Part shown: positions 12,901 through 25,165 of the stretch, in pieces
Layout of the letters: the number at the start of each line of letters is the position of its first letter
How positions within the stretch are numbered: position 1 is the first letter of the stretch
Assembly: GCF_021155765.1 (NCBI RefSeq)
Contig: NC_060114.1
Span: forward strand, 5,084,001 to 5,148,000
Source of the DNA: Diprion similis
Lineage: Eukaryota; Arthropoda; Insecta; Hymenoptera; Diprionidae
Length of the DNA stretch: 64,000 bases
Direction of reading: 5' to 3'
The notes under the pieces: generated by a model
Told to the model about the DNA's origin: nothing
Databases searched by the model: none
The model's input: only the letters and a program-made list of their open reading frames with translations
Made by a program: the position numbers and the translations under genes

Positions 12901-15405
12901 AAGAAAAATGGTGCGTAAATGCGAGTTTTTGATTCTTACTTTATCAATGCAAAAAAAATTCTGAGATCACAGTTATGAGAGAAAAAGTCTGGATAAGTAA
13001 ATAAATTCCTGGTGAATTGATTGATTAATGTCTTACATCTGGTGGTAGAGAATGTATAGCTGTGCCGGGCCAGACTTTATGCGACGACATGTGTTTCTTG
13101 ACATTTGACTTCTGGGCAAATGCTCGTCCACAAACAACACACTGATATGGTTTTTCACCGGTATGAGATCGCACATGTTGCTGCCAGTAGAATTTTTTAG
13201 AAAACTGTTTTTCACAGTAGCTGCATTTGTACTGAAAGTGTGAAACGAAATATTAATAAACAAAGTCAAATTGGCTATCGGATGTCAGAAAGATACAAGA
13301 TTGTGATTAGTAACGTTACTGTAACCGAATGGTGTCAGAAAACTCATTATTTTGCCAAGATTGAATCAAATATTTGAGTATTTAAGACGACAGTTGAAAC
13401 TGTTCAAATTATTCGGTTTTAATCTCAAATTCTCTGTGGCTATCAAAATTCTTTTCGACACGAAACTAAATGTAGTTTCTTAAAATTGGAGTAAAGTTTA
13501 AGTGAAACATGAATGGGTAAATTGCAGTTTAGGATTTTTGGTTGAATGATTTGACAAATTCGAATTATTTGGACACATCTAAAAGTAACTTGTTTTTCCA
13601 AAAAAGCATTGAGAAAAAATTCACCTTTAAATTTTGTCCACCTCCAGCTTCCTCTTCTTCGTTATTATTCTGTTGATACGATACGAGAGTTTCAGTCTCC
13701 ACAGAAGATTTCTCAGGCATCAAACACTGCTCAGGCGATAATTGAGTTTCTTTCAGCTCTTGCACAGTGTCATTTTCAGGATTCATTACCGGATTTTCAA
13801 AACTATCGAGGTTCTCTGACGTCAGAATTATCGGCACGTGACTGAAGCTCGAATCGGGAGTCAAGTAGCTCGCACCTTCCTGCTCCATACTATATATCGA
13901 ATTACAAATTAGTAGCTCCAAGCACTCGGAATGTAAAATAAACATGTGATTCGGTTCGTGACTGTTTTTTCCTGACTATGAAATGAAAAAGTTGAATTTA
14001 GTGAGCCAAATCAAAACACACGATGCATAAATAGATTTGAATTGATATTTGATTAGTCTTGATCAATATGAAACAAGTTAGTTTGCCAAAAAACAAGTTG
14101 GAAAAGTGGACTAGAAATAAAAATCACGGAGAATAGAATTTACATTTTTACAAACAACTGAGGAATGGTTTTATCGATTTTGTTAAAAACTTCAACAGTC
14201 ATAAGTCGAGTGAAGTCAAATCAGCAGACTAAGTTATATTTAAATCGATCCATCCATTGTAAAGTAACATCAATGTAATAAAAAATTACTGTTTTGAAAT
14301 TTATTGTAATGATTTTGAGCAAGTCGAACTCTCAAACGATGAAGATTACTTTCTTTATTACTATTTACTGACTTTCAGGCAAGACCAAAGTTGCGAAATA
14401 AGGTATTTTCTTAAAAATATATTGTTACATGAGTGATGCAAACTGCGATTTCATGAACTCACAGTGTTTATTCAACATTTTTATTTTGAACTTAATACAA
14501 TAACTCTTGCTTTTCCTTGAACAGACTATAAGTAAAAAATTGACTTAACATTCTCCTTCTCAATCTCACCTAAACAGCATGTCGCTTTCCTCGAGTATGA
14601 TAGGTTCACCCATCGTATCTGCCTGTATGAACGTTTCTTGCGAAGGAAATTGTACATTTTCCTGGCTTACGGGTTCAGGTTGATGTATACGATCGTCGTT
14701 GCAGGTCAGGTATTGATTAATATCCACAGTCTGCTCTTCCAATTTGATGTGCTGTTTTTTGTGCAGTATAAACATGTGCAGGGATGTAAATTGGCTTTTG
14801 CACTTTCCGCACTGAAATATATCTTCCTCATCCTGGTCTATGCCAGCTGTTGAAAATAAAGGACGAAATAAATTACTAGCTTTCGATTATTTCAACGAAT
14901 TGTGCCAAGATAATTTTGGAATTCTTAAACCGTAAAAAATGTAAGTATGACATGTTGGTTTTGTATGAAGTAATAACTATAAAACGGTTCTTGAGACTTC
15001 ATTGCACTTTTCGGTATTGGTAGTCCCATACACATTATTGTTAATATTCAACGAGTTTCAAGAATAAGCAGTATAGACATATTAATTGCGGTGTAAATTT
15101 AGCGAATGTAGAGAAGCACTTGTTCTTTCGCTGCGTAAAATTAATGGCAACTAAACGAAAGCAGCGAAGATACTTACCGGCGTTTTCAGCTTCTGTAATT
15201 AATGCTTGAGATTCGAGAAGCGACTGCACCGAAGGATCCAAAGAGACTCCTGAAACGAGGATAACATGGGATATCACAGTGAAATGAAAAATGTGTATGC
15301 ATGCACTGATACAAGTTTGGTGTTAGTGTAATCAAAAATACATGGCGCAGAGTTAATTATTGACTGTGTCTTACCTGTCAAGGCGTCGAAAATAGAGTGC
15401 GCCAT
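9942..15405 (-). CDS. ZNF341: C2H2 zinc-finger transcription factor, ZNF341 orthologue
   Basis: Ten coding exons on the minus strand join in phase: 15405-15375, 15249-15178, 14846-14570, 13889-13625, 13231-13037, 12710-12409, 11849-11588, 11401-11132, 10500-10303 and 10151-9942, giving 693 residues. The N-terminus MAHSIFDAL, then VQSLLESQA, then an [13 protein letters not shown] first finger, matches vertebrate ZNF341 (MAQ-IFEAL, VQSLLDGQ, EDVFLCGKCKKQF). I count 13 C2H2-type fingers: one near residue 42, an acidic/polar linker to about 215, then twelve in a row to about residue 580. The last is C2HC-like (CDTCSH…HNC). Two fingers are split by introns inside or just after the CxxC pair. The C-terminus is basic, then acidic. 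Human ZNF341 is a nuclear activator that binds STAT1/STAT3 promoters; the insect targets are unknown. Introns carry repeat DNA (11972-12330). Confidence 0.87.
11972..12330. repeat. Dispersed repeat family 'GATGGCTGAA' (intronic copy)
   Basis: Starts gatggctgaagaatttggtg, continues with 'catctcgacaaccaattattcaattcgattggcgtttgttttatt' and ends near 'cctaaattcacccactcg'. The same blocks recur at 24713-25165, 26400-26990 and 46788-47270. It sits in the ZNF341 intron between exons 6 and 7. The ends are inverted relative to each other (gaatttaccca-type motifs), suggesting a non-autonomous DNA element. Confidence 0.65.
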
Positions 15406-15847
15406 GCCTGATTTTAACACCAGGAAATAAACATGACGTGAAAAGAGGTTCTAGATACTTAATAGCTACTGGCACTGGCACAATAGAGCGACGGACGATT
15501 TGAACCTCATACTTAACTTTCGATCAACACACACGCATTGAATTCACTCAGCTCACTGGGGGTGCGTTCCAAAACGCCACCCGCATGCACCTGATCAGCC
15601 GAGGATCTTAGATTGCATGGAGCAGCAAGTGTAGCCTCGTTGTCGCCCTTTCTCAAATACGTATGTATTATGTGTGCAGAATACAAATCGATTGCGTCAA
15701 TTAATGACCAATTTTTAAGTTATGTACTTGTGTGTGGTACACGCTGAAGTCACGGAGTCGTAGACTGAACAGTGGTGTGAGTATACATGGTTTGCCTAGG
15801 AGTGCAGCTTCTTCAATTCTTCCTCCAAAAAAGTTGTTCTCTCGCTC

Positions 15848-15972
15848 TGAGCTGCGTTCTGGAATCTTACTCGAGTTAACTCAGGTTTCATCGTATCTCT
15901 GTCAAACGCATAAGATCAGATAGAGAAACAATGATACTCGAGTACCTCGAATAAGGTTTCAGAACGCAGCCC
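15848..15972. repeat. Hairpin-forming element
   Basis: 'gctgcgttctggaatcttactcgag…gtatctctgtc' faces its inverted counterpart 'gatagagaaacaatgatactcgag…ggtttcagaacgcagc'. The arms are about 50 bp. The GCGTTC outer end resembles the terminal motif of the 16578-16966 elements. Confidence 0.65.
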
Positions 15973-16326
15973 TGGACTCGATTTAAGTAAGACGTGTGCT
16001 AACGGCGTTAAAATACCCTAGAATTGATGCGACGTTAATCTGTGCAAGGAAAATATCAACTCTAACGCTAGCTCCTCAATTGCAGCGATAATGTTGCAGG
16101 GTTCATGTACTGGAGAATATACTTTTTTTTTTTAATGTTGAATATTTCGATTGTCAGTGCAAGGTATAGAAATTTAAGTATCGAAATTAAGTGTTACGCA
16201 ATGTGCGCGATCATTTCCACAATATTGCACAATACATGAATGCGATACTTCTACTATAAACTTTATATTTATCTGCGAAAAACATTGGAAATAATCCATT
16301 TTCGATATCACGAATAACCTGTATGT

Positions 16327-16500
16327 GTTTTAGGGAATTATTCTTCTGGCAAACTCTACCCTGCTCGGTAATGTCATCATCTATGGTTTTGGTGTAAGTT
16401 ATTTAAAGTCCCGCTTATTTTTTTCCCCACGCAGATTCGACGTCACAACAATTAATCACCACCGATCTAGGGTATTTTGGCGCTGTTAGGACACATCTTA
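16327..16500. repeat. Dispersed repeat, copy at ZNF341/Sry-alpha intergenic
   Basis: 'ttttagggaattattcttctgg…ctctaccctgctcggtaatgtcatc…agttatttaaagtcccgct…ttccccacgcagatt…cgtcacaacaattaatcaccac…gggtattttg' recurs at 28612-29165, where it is interrupted by other elements. Confidence 0.65.
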
Positions 16501-16577
16501 CCTAAGTCCAGTCCAACGCGAGAGAGAAACTTTTTTGGAGAAACAAGCTGCACACCTAGGCACATATATGTATGCAC

Positions 16578-16712
16578 GTGATGAGTTCCGAAATTAGCTC
16601 CCAGTGCTACCAACAATCTCCTATCTCTTTTGTGCTACAGAGTTTGTGACCTAGCTCTGTCTCTGTCCTAGGGAGTTTTCAGCGCTGCCATCTAATTTCG
16701 GAACGCACCATC
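16578..16712. repeat. MITE with GTTCCGAAATTAGCT termini, copy 1
   Basis: Terminal blocks gagttccgaaattagct and tctaatttcggaacgcacc are inverted copies. The interior holds 'atctcttttgtgct', 'gctctgtctctgtcctagggagtttt' and 'agcgctgcca'. The element is about 135 bp, with relatives at 16735-16820 (partial), 16835-16966, 28669-28905 and 28939-29074. Confidence 0.7.
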
Positions 16713-16834
16713 AGAATCAAATGCAGGGAATTTTCCCAATAAGTTGCTTTTATCTCTTTTGCGCTGGTGGGTTTGTGATTAGCTCTGCCTCTGTCCTAGA
16801 GAGTTTTTAGCGCTACCTACTAGTCATATTTTTG

Positions 16835-16966
16835 CATTCCGAAACTAACTGGCAGCGCTGAAAACTCCCTAGGGCAGAGACAAAGCTAGTCACAAACTCG
16901 GCAGCGCAAAAGAGATAAAAGATTGCCGATAGCACTGGAAGCTAATTTCGGAACGCAACCATTATC
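16835..16966. repeat. MITE with GTTCCGAAATTAGCT termini, inverted copy
   Basis: Runs gcattccgaaactaactggcagcgctgaaaactccctaggg … aaaagagataaaagattgccgatagcactggaagctaatttcggaacgc. It is the reverse orientation of the copy at 16578. A truncated relative directly precedes it at 16735-16820. Confidence 0.7.
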
Positions 16967-17238
16967 TTACCTGCTAGCCCTGCTAGTTTGAGTTTTGATG
17001 TATTGTGATTGGATACTGGATATCTACTATGTTCATCTTGTTTACAAACAGTTGGTTCATTCATATTTCAAAACAGAGTAAACTTATGTGTCACGAATTT
17101 TCCAGAGACTGATTTGGACGGAGAATTTTAGTCGGAAAAATGCTGTTGAAAACTATTGGCATGCGTAGGATATTAGAACCCATCGAGGCTCAGGTACCCT
17201 AAAACTTTATTCTTCTAACACCTAATTATTTGGCTATA

Positions 17239-17358
17239 GGCATTTTTTGGCGAGCCACTGGTATAGCAATCAAAGTGTACCAGAACAATATCGTGTGTGA
17301 CATAAACATACTTTGGTTTATTTTGGTACCCAATCAGTGGCTCGCCAAAAAATGCCTC
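17239..17358. repeat. 120-bp element with 24-bp perfect-looking inverted ends
   Basis: 'ggcattttttggcgagccactg' at the left end reappears as 'cagtggctcgccaaaaaatgcc' at the right end. It lies about 360 bp upstream of the Sry-alpha homologue's ATG. The near-perfect ends suggest a young insertion. Confidence 0.7.
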
Positions 17359-17720
17359 ATAGATCATCGTCTGCATCATCATCAGAATATGTAAACCAAA
17401 CAACTTAGGCATCACGCTTTTAAATCCCACTGATTGTGAACTTGACACCTTGGTGATTCCATCAATAAATTATTTATCACATGGCAAATATATAGTAAGC
17501 AAATAAGCTTTGCAAAAGGTGGACAGCCTTTTGTGAAAATTGGGATTTAAAATTTTTAATTGCACTAAAGGTGCGATCATCAACAATAAGTTTCAATGGT
17601 AGGTTGTTTCAAATTTTCGTGAAAAATGGCAGACAATCCGAATGGTTTTGAAAAGTAATCCAAAATGTAACTCACCAGGTTCAACGATTAAGAGGATTAT
17701 TGTCAACAAAAAACCCTGGA

Positions 17721-20700
17721 ATGCCTGATGCTGCGATGGATTCGTCGTCGCTTTCTGAGGAATTGCGCATTTTAGCAGACGAGCTTGAGAAATTATTATC
17801 AAATAACAATTGCTGCGACTCTGAAGAAATGAAGAACAAAATCGTTGCGTTGATCGAACAATTTTGTTCTACTAACAAAAACAATGACTTGGTCAGTATT
17901 TTTGGAAATCATTTTATCTGGATTCCTGACTTTTCATTCTTCTCTCATATATTGCTTAATATGTATACATATTCTCAACACGATTTGTAATGATGCATTT
18001 TTAGAAAGAAAAATGTTTTCTTCTGCGGCTAGGATTATTTGAATTTATTTGAATCATATAATCTAAAGTAAAATTTACTCATACTTTGAAAACTCAATAA
18101 CTCTTTAAAAATCATTTTCCAATTACGAAATAGTCATTTTGTTACAAATTTCAATTCCATTTTTTATTCATTCGTGTGCTATTATGTGAGTTTCAACCTT
18201 GCAATATAAATCTAATTACAGGTGATGCAATTGCACAAAGTGGACAGCCAAGATCTAGTTTCTGATATCCTCGACAAATTTACAAGCGCTTTGGAAGCTC
18301 TGGAGAAATTGGAATGCCTTCCGTTGAAACAAAGTCTCCAGGATTCTTGGGACTATGTTAAGGACATGGGAGCTGAACAAGAGATTGAAGATTTTCAAAA
18401 CATCAAGGTCAGTTTAGGCTTTAAAGTAACTGTAAACTCCTGTCGCGTAAGGCAGCAATGGCTTCTGTATTTTTTTACTGTTCCTTCTATAGGAATTGGG
18501 AGCCTCAATTGTGGAAGTTTTTGGCCCCCTCCAGAAGTACAGGAAAAGCTTGGCTTCGAATCTACTATCAGAAAAGGTTGCTCTGTATTCAAGCCAGCTT
18601 TGCGCAGCTCTCAACGTACTCTTTCTACTTATCCAGGAACAGCACCAACTCAACAGTCCAATTTACGTGAGAAACAATCCCTATACTTCATCCGCATAGA
18701 AAGTTTAGACTTTGAGGATAATTTTCATTAAATTGTAAAGCTCCTTAAAAACATGCGTTGAATTTGCAAAGTTCAACATGATGTCTGATCTTAATAAGAA
18801 TGAAAATTTGATATTATAACAGAGTTGCAAGAAGTACGCCTGTGACAGAATGAGTTGGTGCTTTAAAATGCTCGTAGACGTTCTTGATGCTCCTAATCCA
18901 ACAGTCGAAGAGGAAAATTTCGAAAAAGAAAACCACTTTGTTTACAGGTAGAAATTCAACGAGTCAGCCAGCTTATGTATCTATTTTTTTTTCAGTGTAA
19001 ATATTACAGATTTTAAAATCTGGTAGAATTATAAAGAGTTCTTAACGTCACAAGACAAGTGATAGACAATCTGCGATAGAACTAGCAAATTGTAGAAATG
19101 TTCTACTCACCCGACTCGTGTCTTTGGCAATTTCAGGATTGTTCAATTGTAACAAGCGGTTTGTCATGTTTTTTTTAGAATGGATCTGGCACTAGACATT
19201 TTGGCTGAAATCTCAACAAAAACTGGGGAGGAACAAATCCGAGATTGCGAGAGTTTGTGGTTCGCAATTGAGGACGTCTTTGCCCACGCAATGGCGATAG
19301 CGCAAGTCTGTCATCCTTACAACTTCAACGCGATTACCGGAGTTTCCCAGTCAATAATCACCGAGTACGAGAGCCTGAAGTCGCAACTGACCTCCGAGAA
19401 GCCTGATCCCAGTATAAACAACCTGTACATGAACACTTTGAACGATGCTCTGTACAGGCTTGAGCAAAAAGTAAACGTATCGGTGCTGACTCTGGTCATG
19501 GAAGTGTTCAGCGACCCTTGTGGTGCTCTCAGGAAGCTCATTAAAACTTGCGGGAATTCTTTGGCAGCGCGAGAGCGCAGCAGAAGCGACCTGAGCACTG
19601 CGATCGAGGAGTTCGACCAAATAACTGACAAAGCTATGCAGATCGGAATGTTCGCAATCGCTTGCTGCAAGGACTTGAACAGTAAGTAATCAGTAGAACA
19701 TTAGTGGATTAAATTTGTTATTTAATTTTTAAAGGGTTAAATTTGTAAAATAATAAAAATCTTTCAAGATTTGATAAAATCTGTGCATCAAATGTCTTAA
19801 ATTCAATTTACGTCAGCTGCAAATTGTGCAAAGTTTGAATTGATCTCAAAAAATACAGTTGCTATTTTTTTTACAGGAGTATCGAAAATACGAACTTGCT
19901 TAGCTAGTCTGGAATCTCTGGAGCCCGAACTTGTTCCCGCAACGACCGCCTTTTATCTGCATCCTGACAACAAGGAAATGCGCGCCACCGTTAAATTGTT
20001 GACCGGACAGTGGCAGTTGGAAATGAACAAATTGCACAAACTGGTCAACGTCATCATTGACTCTGGTGCATATTGTCAGGTAAATACGTAGAGCTTGAAT
20101 AATAGTTTAGAAAATGTCAGGAAATTTCAGCAAATATTTGCAGTTGTTCCTGGAAATTCTGCAATGTAAAGTGTTTAATGTGATTTCTAAATTTTCCAGC
20201 TATTAGTAATAGTTTAAACTAGTTCTTCACAATTTTTATCAGTGGCTTGAATGTTTTTAAAATTCTTATTTGACTTGCTGCGATCGCTTGATTATAAATA
20301 TTTATTTACAAAGTTGATAATGACATCTACACAGCCTGAAAAGTCCAGACTTGCTTGAGGAATTTTCCTGAGCTTTGAAATCTTGAAAAACATTAGGAAA
20401 TTTGAGAATCTGAGTTCTGTAGAACCCTTTTGAAATGAAACTAATGAACGGTAAATGTAGTCTCGAATCTTGAAGAATAATCTTTGATCCTGTTCTGGCT
20501 TAATAAATATTTAAATAAGTTATTACAACCATAGTGTAACAACTTTGATTAATTGAAATCGATAGGTAATTCTGGATGATATACAACAGCGAGTGATGAC
20601 GATGTCCGAATACCTTGATAACAGAGAAGGTGTGACCCAAGCCCAGGTTCAAGGAGTCGTGCAAAAGGCTTTGTCACTATCCAGCCAAATATCTGCAACA

Positions 20701-23700
20701 GTCGAAGACATTGGGAGAGATCAAATCGAAAGGCCGACGATTATGATGATACAAGAACTGAAAGCTGGTAAAAAATATCTTCGAAAGGCATAGAGTTGAT
20801 TGAAAGCTTGATAATTTCTTTGATCAATTGCGACAATTGAAAAGATTTTATTTTAGTTTAGGTTTACAACTTTTTTGTTCTCAATCTTGTGCTGTAAATA
20901 GAAAAACTGAAGTATTCTTGTCTGAAAAATGGAAAAAAGTTGAAGAAATCCATTTGAATGAAAGAAAAAAATTATTGTAGAAATTAGAGGAAAGGAATGA
21001 ATGAAAAATCTAATGAGTCTTGGTTTGTTTAATTAGGTACTTTAATTGTTCTTTTTACAATATTGAAACAGTGAATTTCATTTCGGTGTGAGATTTTGAA
21101 TAATCGTAATAAATTTTTTTTTTTCTCATTCGATCAACATTTTTACAGTATGTGTCTTTAAAATTCGTATAAAACTGTCGAAGAATCTTTTGAATACCTA
21201 TTTGGCTGAATTATATTCATGTGCGTTTTACAAAGTTTAAAAACCAACTACTTTCCATTTCTTTTTGCTAATTGTAAATAACTTTCAGCAATTTACGAAG
21301 CTGGAATGGCGTCAAAAATACTCCTCGATAGCGCGACAGAACCGCAGCAGTTGCGAGTCATAAAAAGGTGCGAGCTAATTCTTAATGTTATTAAACGCCT
21401 GCAGCCTGCGTTGGTCACTTTGATAAACAGTTCGACCTCAATGCACACAAGTTACGGAAAGGCAAGCATGGGTCAAGGCGATACATTGCATGGTAAATAA
21501 AGCATCGTAATTACCATAAAGAAAGTCTTAATTCTATCCTCTTCTCAGAATTACTATTAATATTGCCGATTGACTGTGAACAAATGGGAAAAAAAACTAA
21601 GTTATAGACAGCTTATCAATTTATTACTGAATCAGTAATGTTTACGTAACAAAATATTCAATCAAAAATCGACTTTGAAGCAGTTGAGATCACGAAATTT
21701 GAGTTTCTTATAATCTTCTTATTGTTTAGTAAATTGCAGACAAGATTAAATTAGCAAAGTAACACATTTTCTTAAGAATTCATTGTTAATTTAACGTTGC
21801 GAATTGAAACCGCACAATGCATATGTGTATTTAAATTAGTTTTTTTATTGTTTAGATCCAGGTCTCACATTTTCTGCGGATATTTACGGATTTACCAGAA
21901 ATGAACGAACCTTTACGTACATCAGAACACCATATACAGGTATTTATAATACATTTATTCATACTCATAACTAAACTAGCCTGCCTGTTTAGTAATTGAA
22001 AATTAAAAGGTGAAAAAAAAAGAGTAAAGGAAAACACTTCAATGCTGAACACAGATTGCAAACATGAATTGTTTTGATCAAAAATATTCAGTAAGAATAA
22101 CGTTTTGAATGTTCTGTTTATTTATTTTGTTTTTTTGGCTTTCCTGATCTTATAATTATTTAACGTTTATCGGTTGTAATTCAGGGTGATTGGTTGGCCA
22201 GAAGTTGATAATTTTCATTAAATTGATCAAAGAGTAAAATCGAACGAACTTAGTAGAGTTTCAACAATTTTCAGGCGATTCAAAACAAAGCATCGATATC
22301 CAAGCATTTATTTAAGATTCCAGTGTTTTCTATTCTCGTCTTTTCAAAGAGATCTTCGCAGCTTACGGATATAATACTCTTAGAAATACCTAATGTTCAA
22401 CTATCTTGCAATAAAAAAAATAAGGAGTATCGATGTTTGGTCAACCAGCCTTCTCAACATCATTATTGTCCTCGTTTTTTTCATCAGTCAACAGCAACAA
22501 GCAGCCACTGTCCATACAACCGGCGAACAGTTCGCCAAGGACTCCGACTAATCAGTCGCGTTTGATTCCATATATAAAACGCGGCAGAACAATGCGAACT
22601 GAGAGATCGATCATGTACAAAACGCCGAAAGCCGATGTCAAGGAAATATCTATAAACCTGGACGAAACTTTTCAAACTAACAACCAATCGAGAACTAGAA
22701 ATTTATCCATCGTCAGGCAGCACCTGTTCAGCAGGGACAGTTTTGACGTAAAACAAGACATTGATATGAATTCAGAGACTCTCGACTTGACTGGTAAGTT
22801 AGAAATTTGAATGTTATTCCAGCCTAATCATTTTTCAGCACATTCTGACTGGTTTGCTTGTTTAAAATTTATCAACATTCCGCTACTTCAAAAGCCATTG
22901 CACGAAATTTAGCGAGAACTCTTATTATTATTAGTTTATACGATGAACAGACAGATGGAGCGAGATGAGAGAACATTTCTTCAATTTCAGTCTCTGATTT
23001 CTTGCGTAGCACCATTTTGAATGAGTTCTGTACACTTTGAATATATTCAGTCAACTTTTTCTCAACACAAGGGATTTAATCCTCCTCAGTTTTAGTTTCT
23101 TCACTGGTTCCTTAAAATCTTATTCTTCTAAAATATTTTGTTATTTCTTGATTTTACTGAACTTCATCACTTATTTCATTTCAATTCAAATGCGAATTAC
23201 GGTAATAATCTTAGTTGAAAACTACAGAAAACTCTACCAAAGTGTCCATAAATTGGGGTAAAATTAGAATATTATTAAATAAATTCACTTTTCATAGTTT
23301 AACAGTATTTTTTCATAGTTTTTCAAACTCTTTTTTTTTTCTAAAAATCAATTATTCCAGCAGTGTTTGTTCCTATGCAGTTTTTATTCAATTTATTCTC
23401 AAGTTGGAACCTGATCATGCGTGCAGTTTTCGAGGTTTGAAGTACCTGAAATTCTTCATGAAAACCTTTTTTAATGAAAGCAAAGAAAAAAAAAATTGAC
23501 CCAAGGTAACATTTCGTGTCTGTTTTTTGATCACCAGGAATATTGGACAAGATAACGTGTCTCTCGGACACTCTAAGCTCGACGTTATCAATTTCTTGCA
23601 CCCCAGGAAAAGTTCAGAGTACAAAAGACACTTCGCTGCCTGAGGTAAAGGCTTCGCGAGATATTACCGAGAGTATAATTAACGTGGAGAGAGATGCGAG

Positions 23701-23869
23701 CCTAACAAACTTGGGTGAATCTATGGCTGCAGACAGAATCGACCAGTGTTCAACGATCGGAGGCGGAGACGCGCCCTCGGCGATCGATACCCCGGAAAGA
23801 ATAGCAGATCTGAAAAGACTGGATAAGAAAATTCAAGTTTTGCTTCACCAAAAAATCTCTGCGGATTAG
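17721..23869 (+). CDS. Sry-alpha: Serendipity locus protein alpha homologue (vinculin/alpha-catenin related)
   Basis: Eleven exons join in phase: 17721-17891, 18222-18407, 18493-18666, 18823-18947, 19179-19681, 19877-20079, 20566-20767, 21289-21492, 21856-21939, about 22449-22793 (or from 22425) and 23538-23869, giving roughly 842-850 residues. The diagnostic block SKIRTCLASLESLEPELVPA (exon 6) strongly resembles the IRSCLASLESL region of Drosophila Sry-alpha. The neighbouring helical blocks (MDLALDILAE, LYRLEQKVN, IEEFDQITDKAMQIGMFAIA) follow its order. Sry-alpha organises cortical actin during blastoderm cellularisation; the family is related to vinculin/alpha-catenin helical bundles. The Drosophila protein is about 530 residues; the extra length here is a Ser/Thr-rich, probably disordered C-terminal tail encoded by the last two or three exons. 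The start of exon 10 is ambiguous because it falls in repeat-like DNA. Confidence 0.83.
22280..22470 (+). repeat. Dispersed repeat overlapping the start of Sry-alpha exon 10
   Basis: Blocks 'cgatatccaagcatttattt', 'gtgttttctattctcg', 'caaagagatcttcgcagctta', 'actatcttgcaataaaa', 'gtatcgatgtttggtcaac' and 'cagcct' recur in the same order and spacing at 33660-33850 inside an ARS2 intron. Both candidate splice acceptors of exon 10 lie within it. Confidence 0.55.
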
Positions 23870-23890
23870 TTATCACCGTTATTACTGTTA

Positions 23891-24698
23891 TTAAGGTGCA
23901 TATAAAGACCCGTTGTACACCTCGAAAACGCGGGGATGCAAAACTCCTATACCGCTCAAGCGATCAGAGTGAAACTTGGGCAGTTAATGCCTTATTTAGG
24001 CAAAAAGTGGAGCGTCTTTTTACTTTTTCAATATTTTGAAAAAAAATTTACAGATTAGTTACCACCCACAGAAATTGGCCAAATTTTCACAGTTACACTG
24101 AATTGATCGAACTATTCGGTATGATGCCAATCGGCAGTGATGAAACACACATTTTGAGCCCAGTCCCATGAGATTTGATGGTGAATTGACGAAATGGCAG
24201 CTAATCTGGTTTTCGATTACGAAGGAGACCGAAATCTCATTTTGGCGACATTTGTTACCGACCTTTCATGCATGCCGGTAATTTCTTACCGACATTACGC
24301 GCATACATTACCGGCATGCGCCTAATATCGGTAACAAATGTCGCCAAAATGAGATTTCGGTGTAGTTCGTAATCGAAAACCAGATCAGCTGCCATTTCGT
24401 CATTTCACCATCAAATCTCATGGGACTGGGCTCAAAATGTGTGTTTCATCACCGCCGAGTGGCATCATACCGAATACTACGATCCATTCAGTGCAACTGT
24501 GAAAATTTGGCCAATTTTTGTGAGTGGTAACCAATCTGTAAAATTTCTTTCAAAATTTTGAAAAAGTATAAAGACGCTCCACTTTTTGCCAAAATAAGGC
24601 ATCAACTGCCCAAGTTTCACTCTGATCGCTTGAGCGGTATAGGAGTTTTGCATGCCCGCGTTTTCGAGGTGTACAACGGGTCTTTATATGCACCTTAA
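23891..24698. repeat. 808-bp near-perfect palindromic element bounded by TTAA
   Basis: It begins TTAAGGTGCATATAAAGACC and ends with the reverse complement (GGTCTTTATATGCACCTTAA). The two arms of about 370-400 bp are nearly complementary throughout, for example 'cgaaatctcattttggcgacatttgttaccga' against its inverse around the centre near 24290. The TTAA at both ends fits piggyBac-type target choice, but no transposase is present. It lies 20 bp past the Sry-alpha homologue's stop, so the 3' UTR may read into it. Confidence 0.8.
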
Positions 24699-24712
24699 GC
24701 ACGGGTATAATA

Positions 24713-25165
24713 TCCGAGTAGATGGCTGAACTAAAAAATGAGTGAATTTTGATAATTTATATCTCGACAAGCAATTGTTTAGTTCGATCGGGGTTTGTTT
24801 TATTCAAAAGTGTGTAGATTGAGCTTCGTTTGCATATTTTTTTCATTAGAATTAACTGATAGGAAGTATTGTTATTGACAAACATTGAGGTCCTGGCAGA
24901 GAAAATAAACTATCTACGATTAGTGTCTACGAATTCGAAGTAAATCGGTTGAGCCGTCTTCGAGATATCGTGCAAACCGTGAAATGGTTAACGTTATTGT
25001 TAGTAAAAATGCTTACTTTTCATCGATTCTAATAAGAAAAGTATTTAAATGGAAGTTGATCTACATACATTAGAATAAATTAAACCCCAATTGAATTGCA
25101 AAATCGCTTCTCAAGATGTAAATTCCCAAAATTGATCAACTTTTTCAGCAGTCTGCTCGGAAATA
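24713..25165. repeat. Dispersed repeat family 'GATGGCTGAA' (copy 2)
   Basis: Starts ccgagtagatggctgaac, with 'atctcgacaagcaattgttt' and 'gtgtagattgagcttcgtt', and ends 'atcaactttttcagcagtctgctcgg', an inverted version of the start. Directly follows the TTAA palindrome. Confidence 0.7.

Larger units (their letters stand above)
15406..17720. promoter_or_regulatory. Shared 5' region of ZNF341 (-) and Sry-alpha homologue (+)
   Basis: The two start codons face away from each other across 2.3 kb, so both promoters must lie here. The region is heavily invaded by short inverted-repeat elements (listed separately). I could not fix a TATA box or start site for either gene. Confidence 0.45.
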
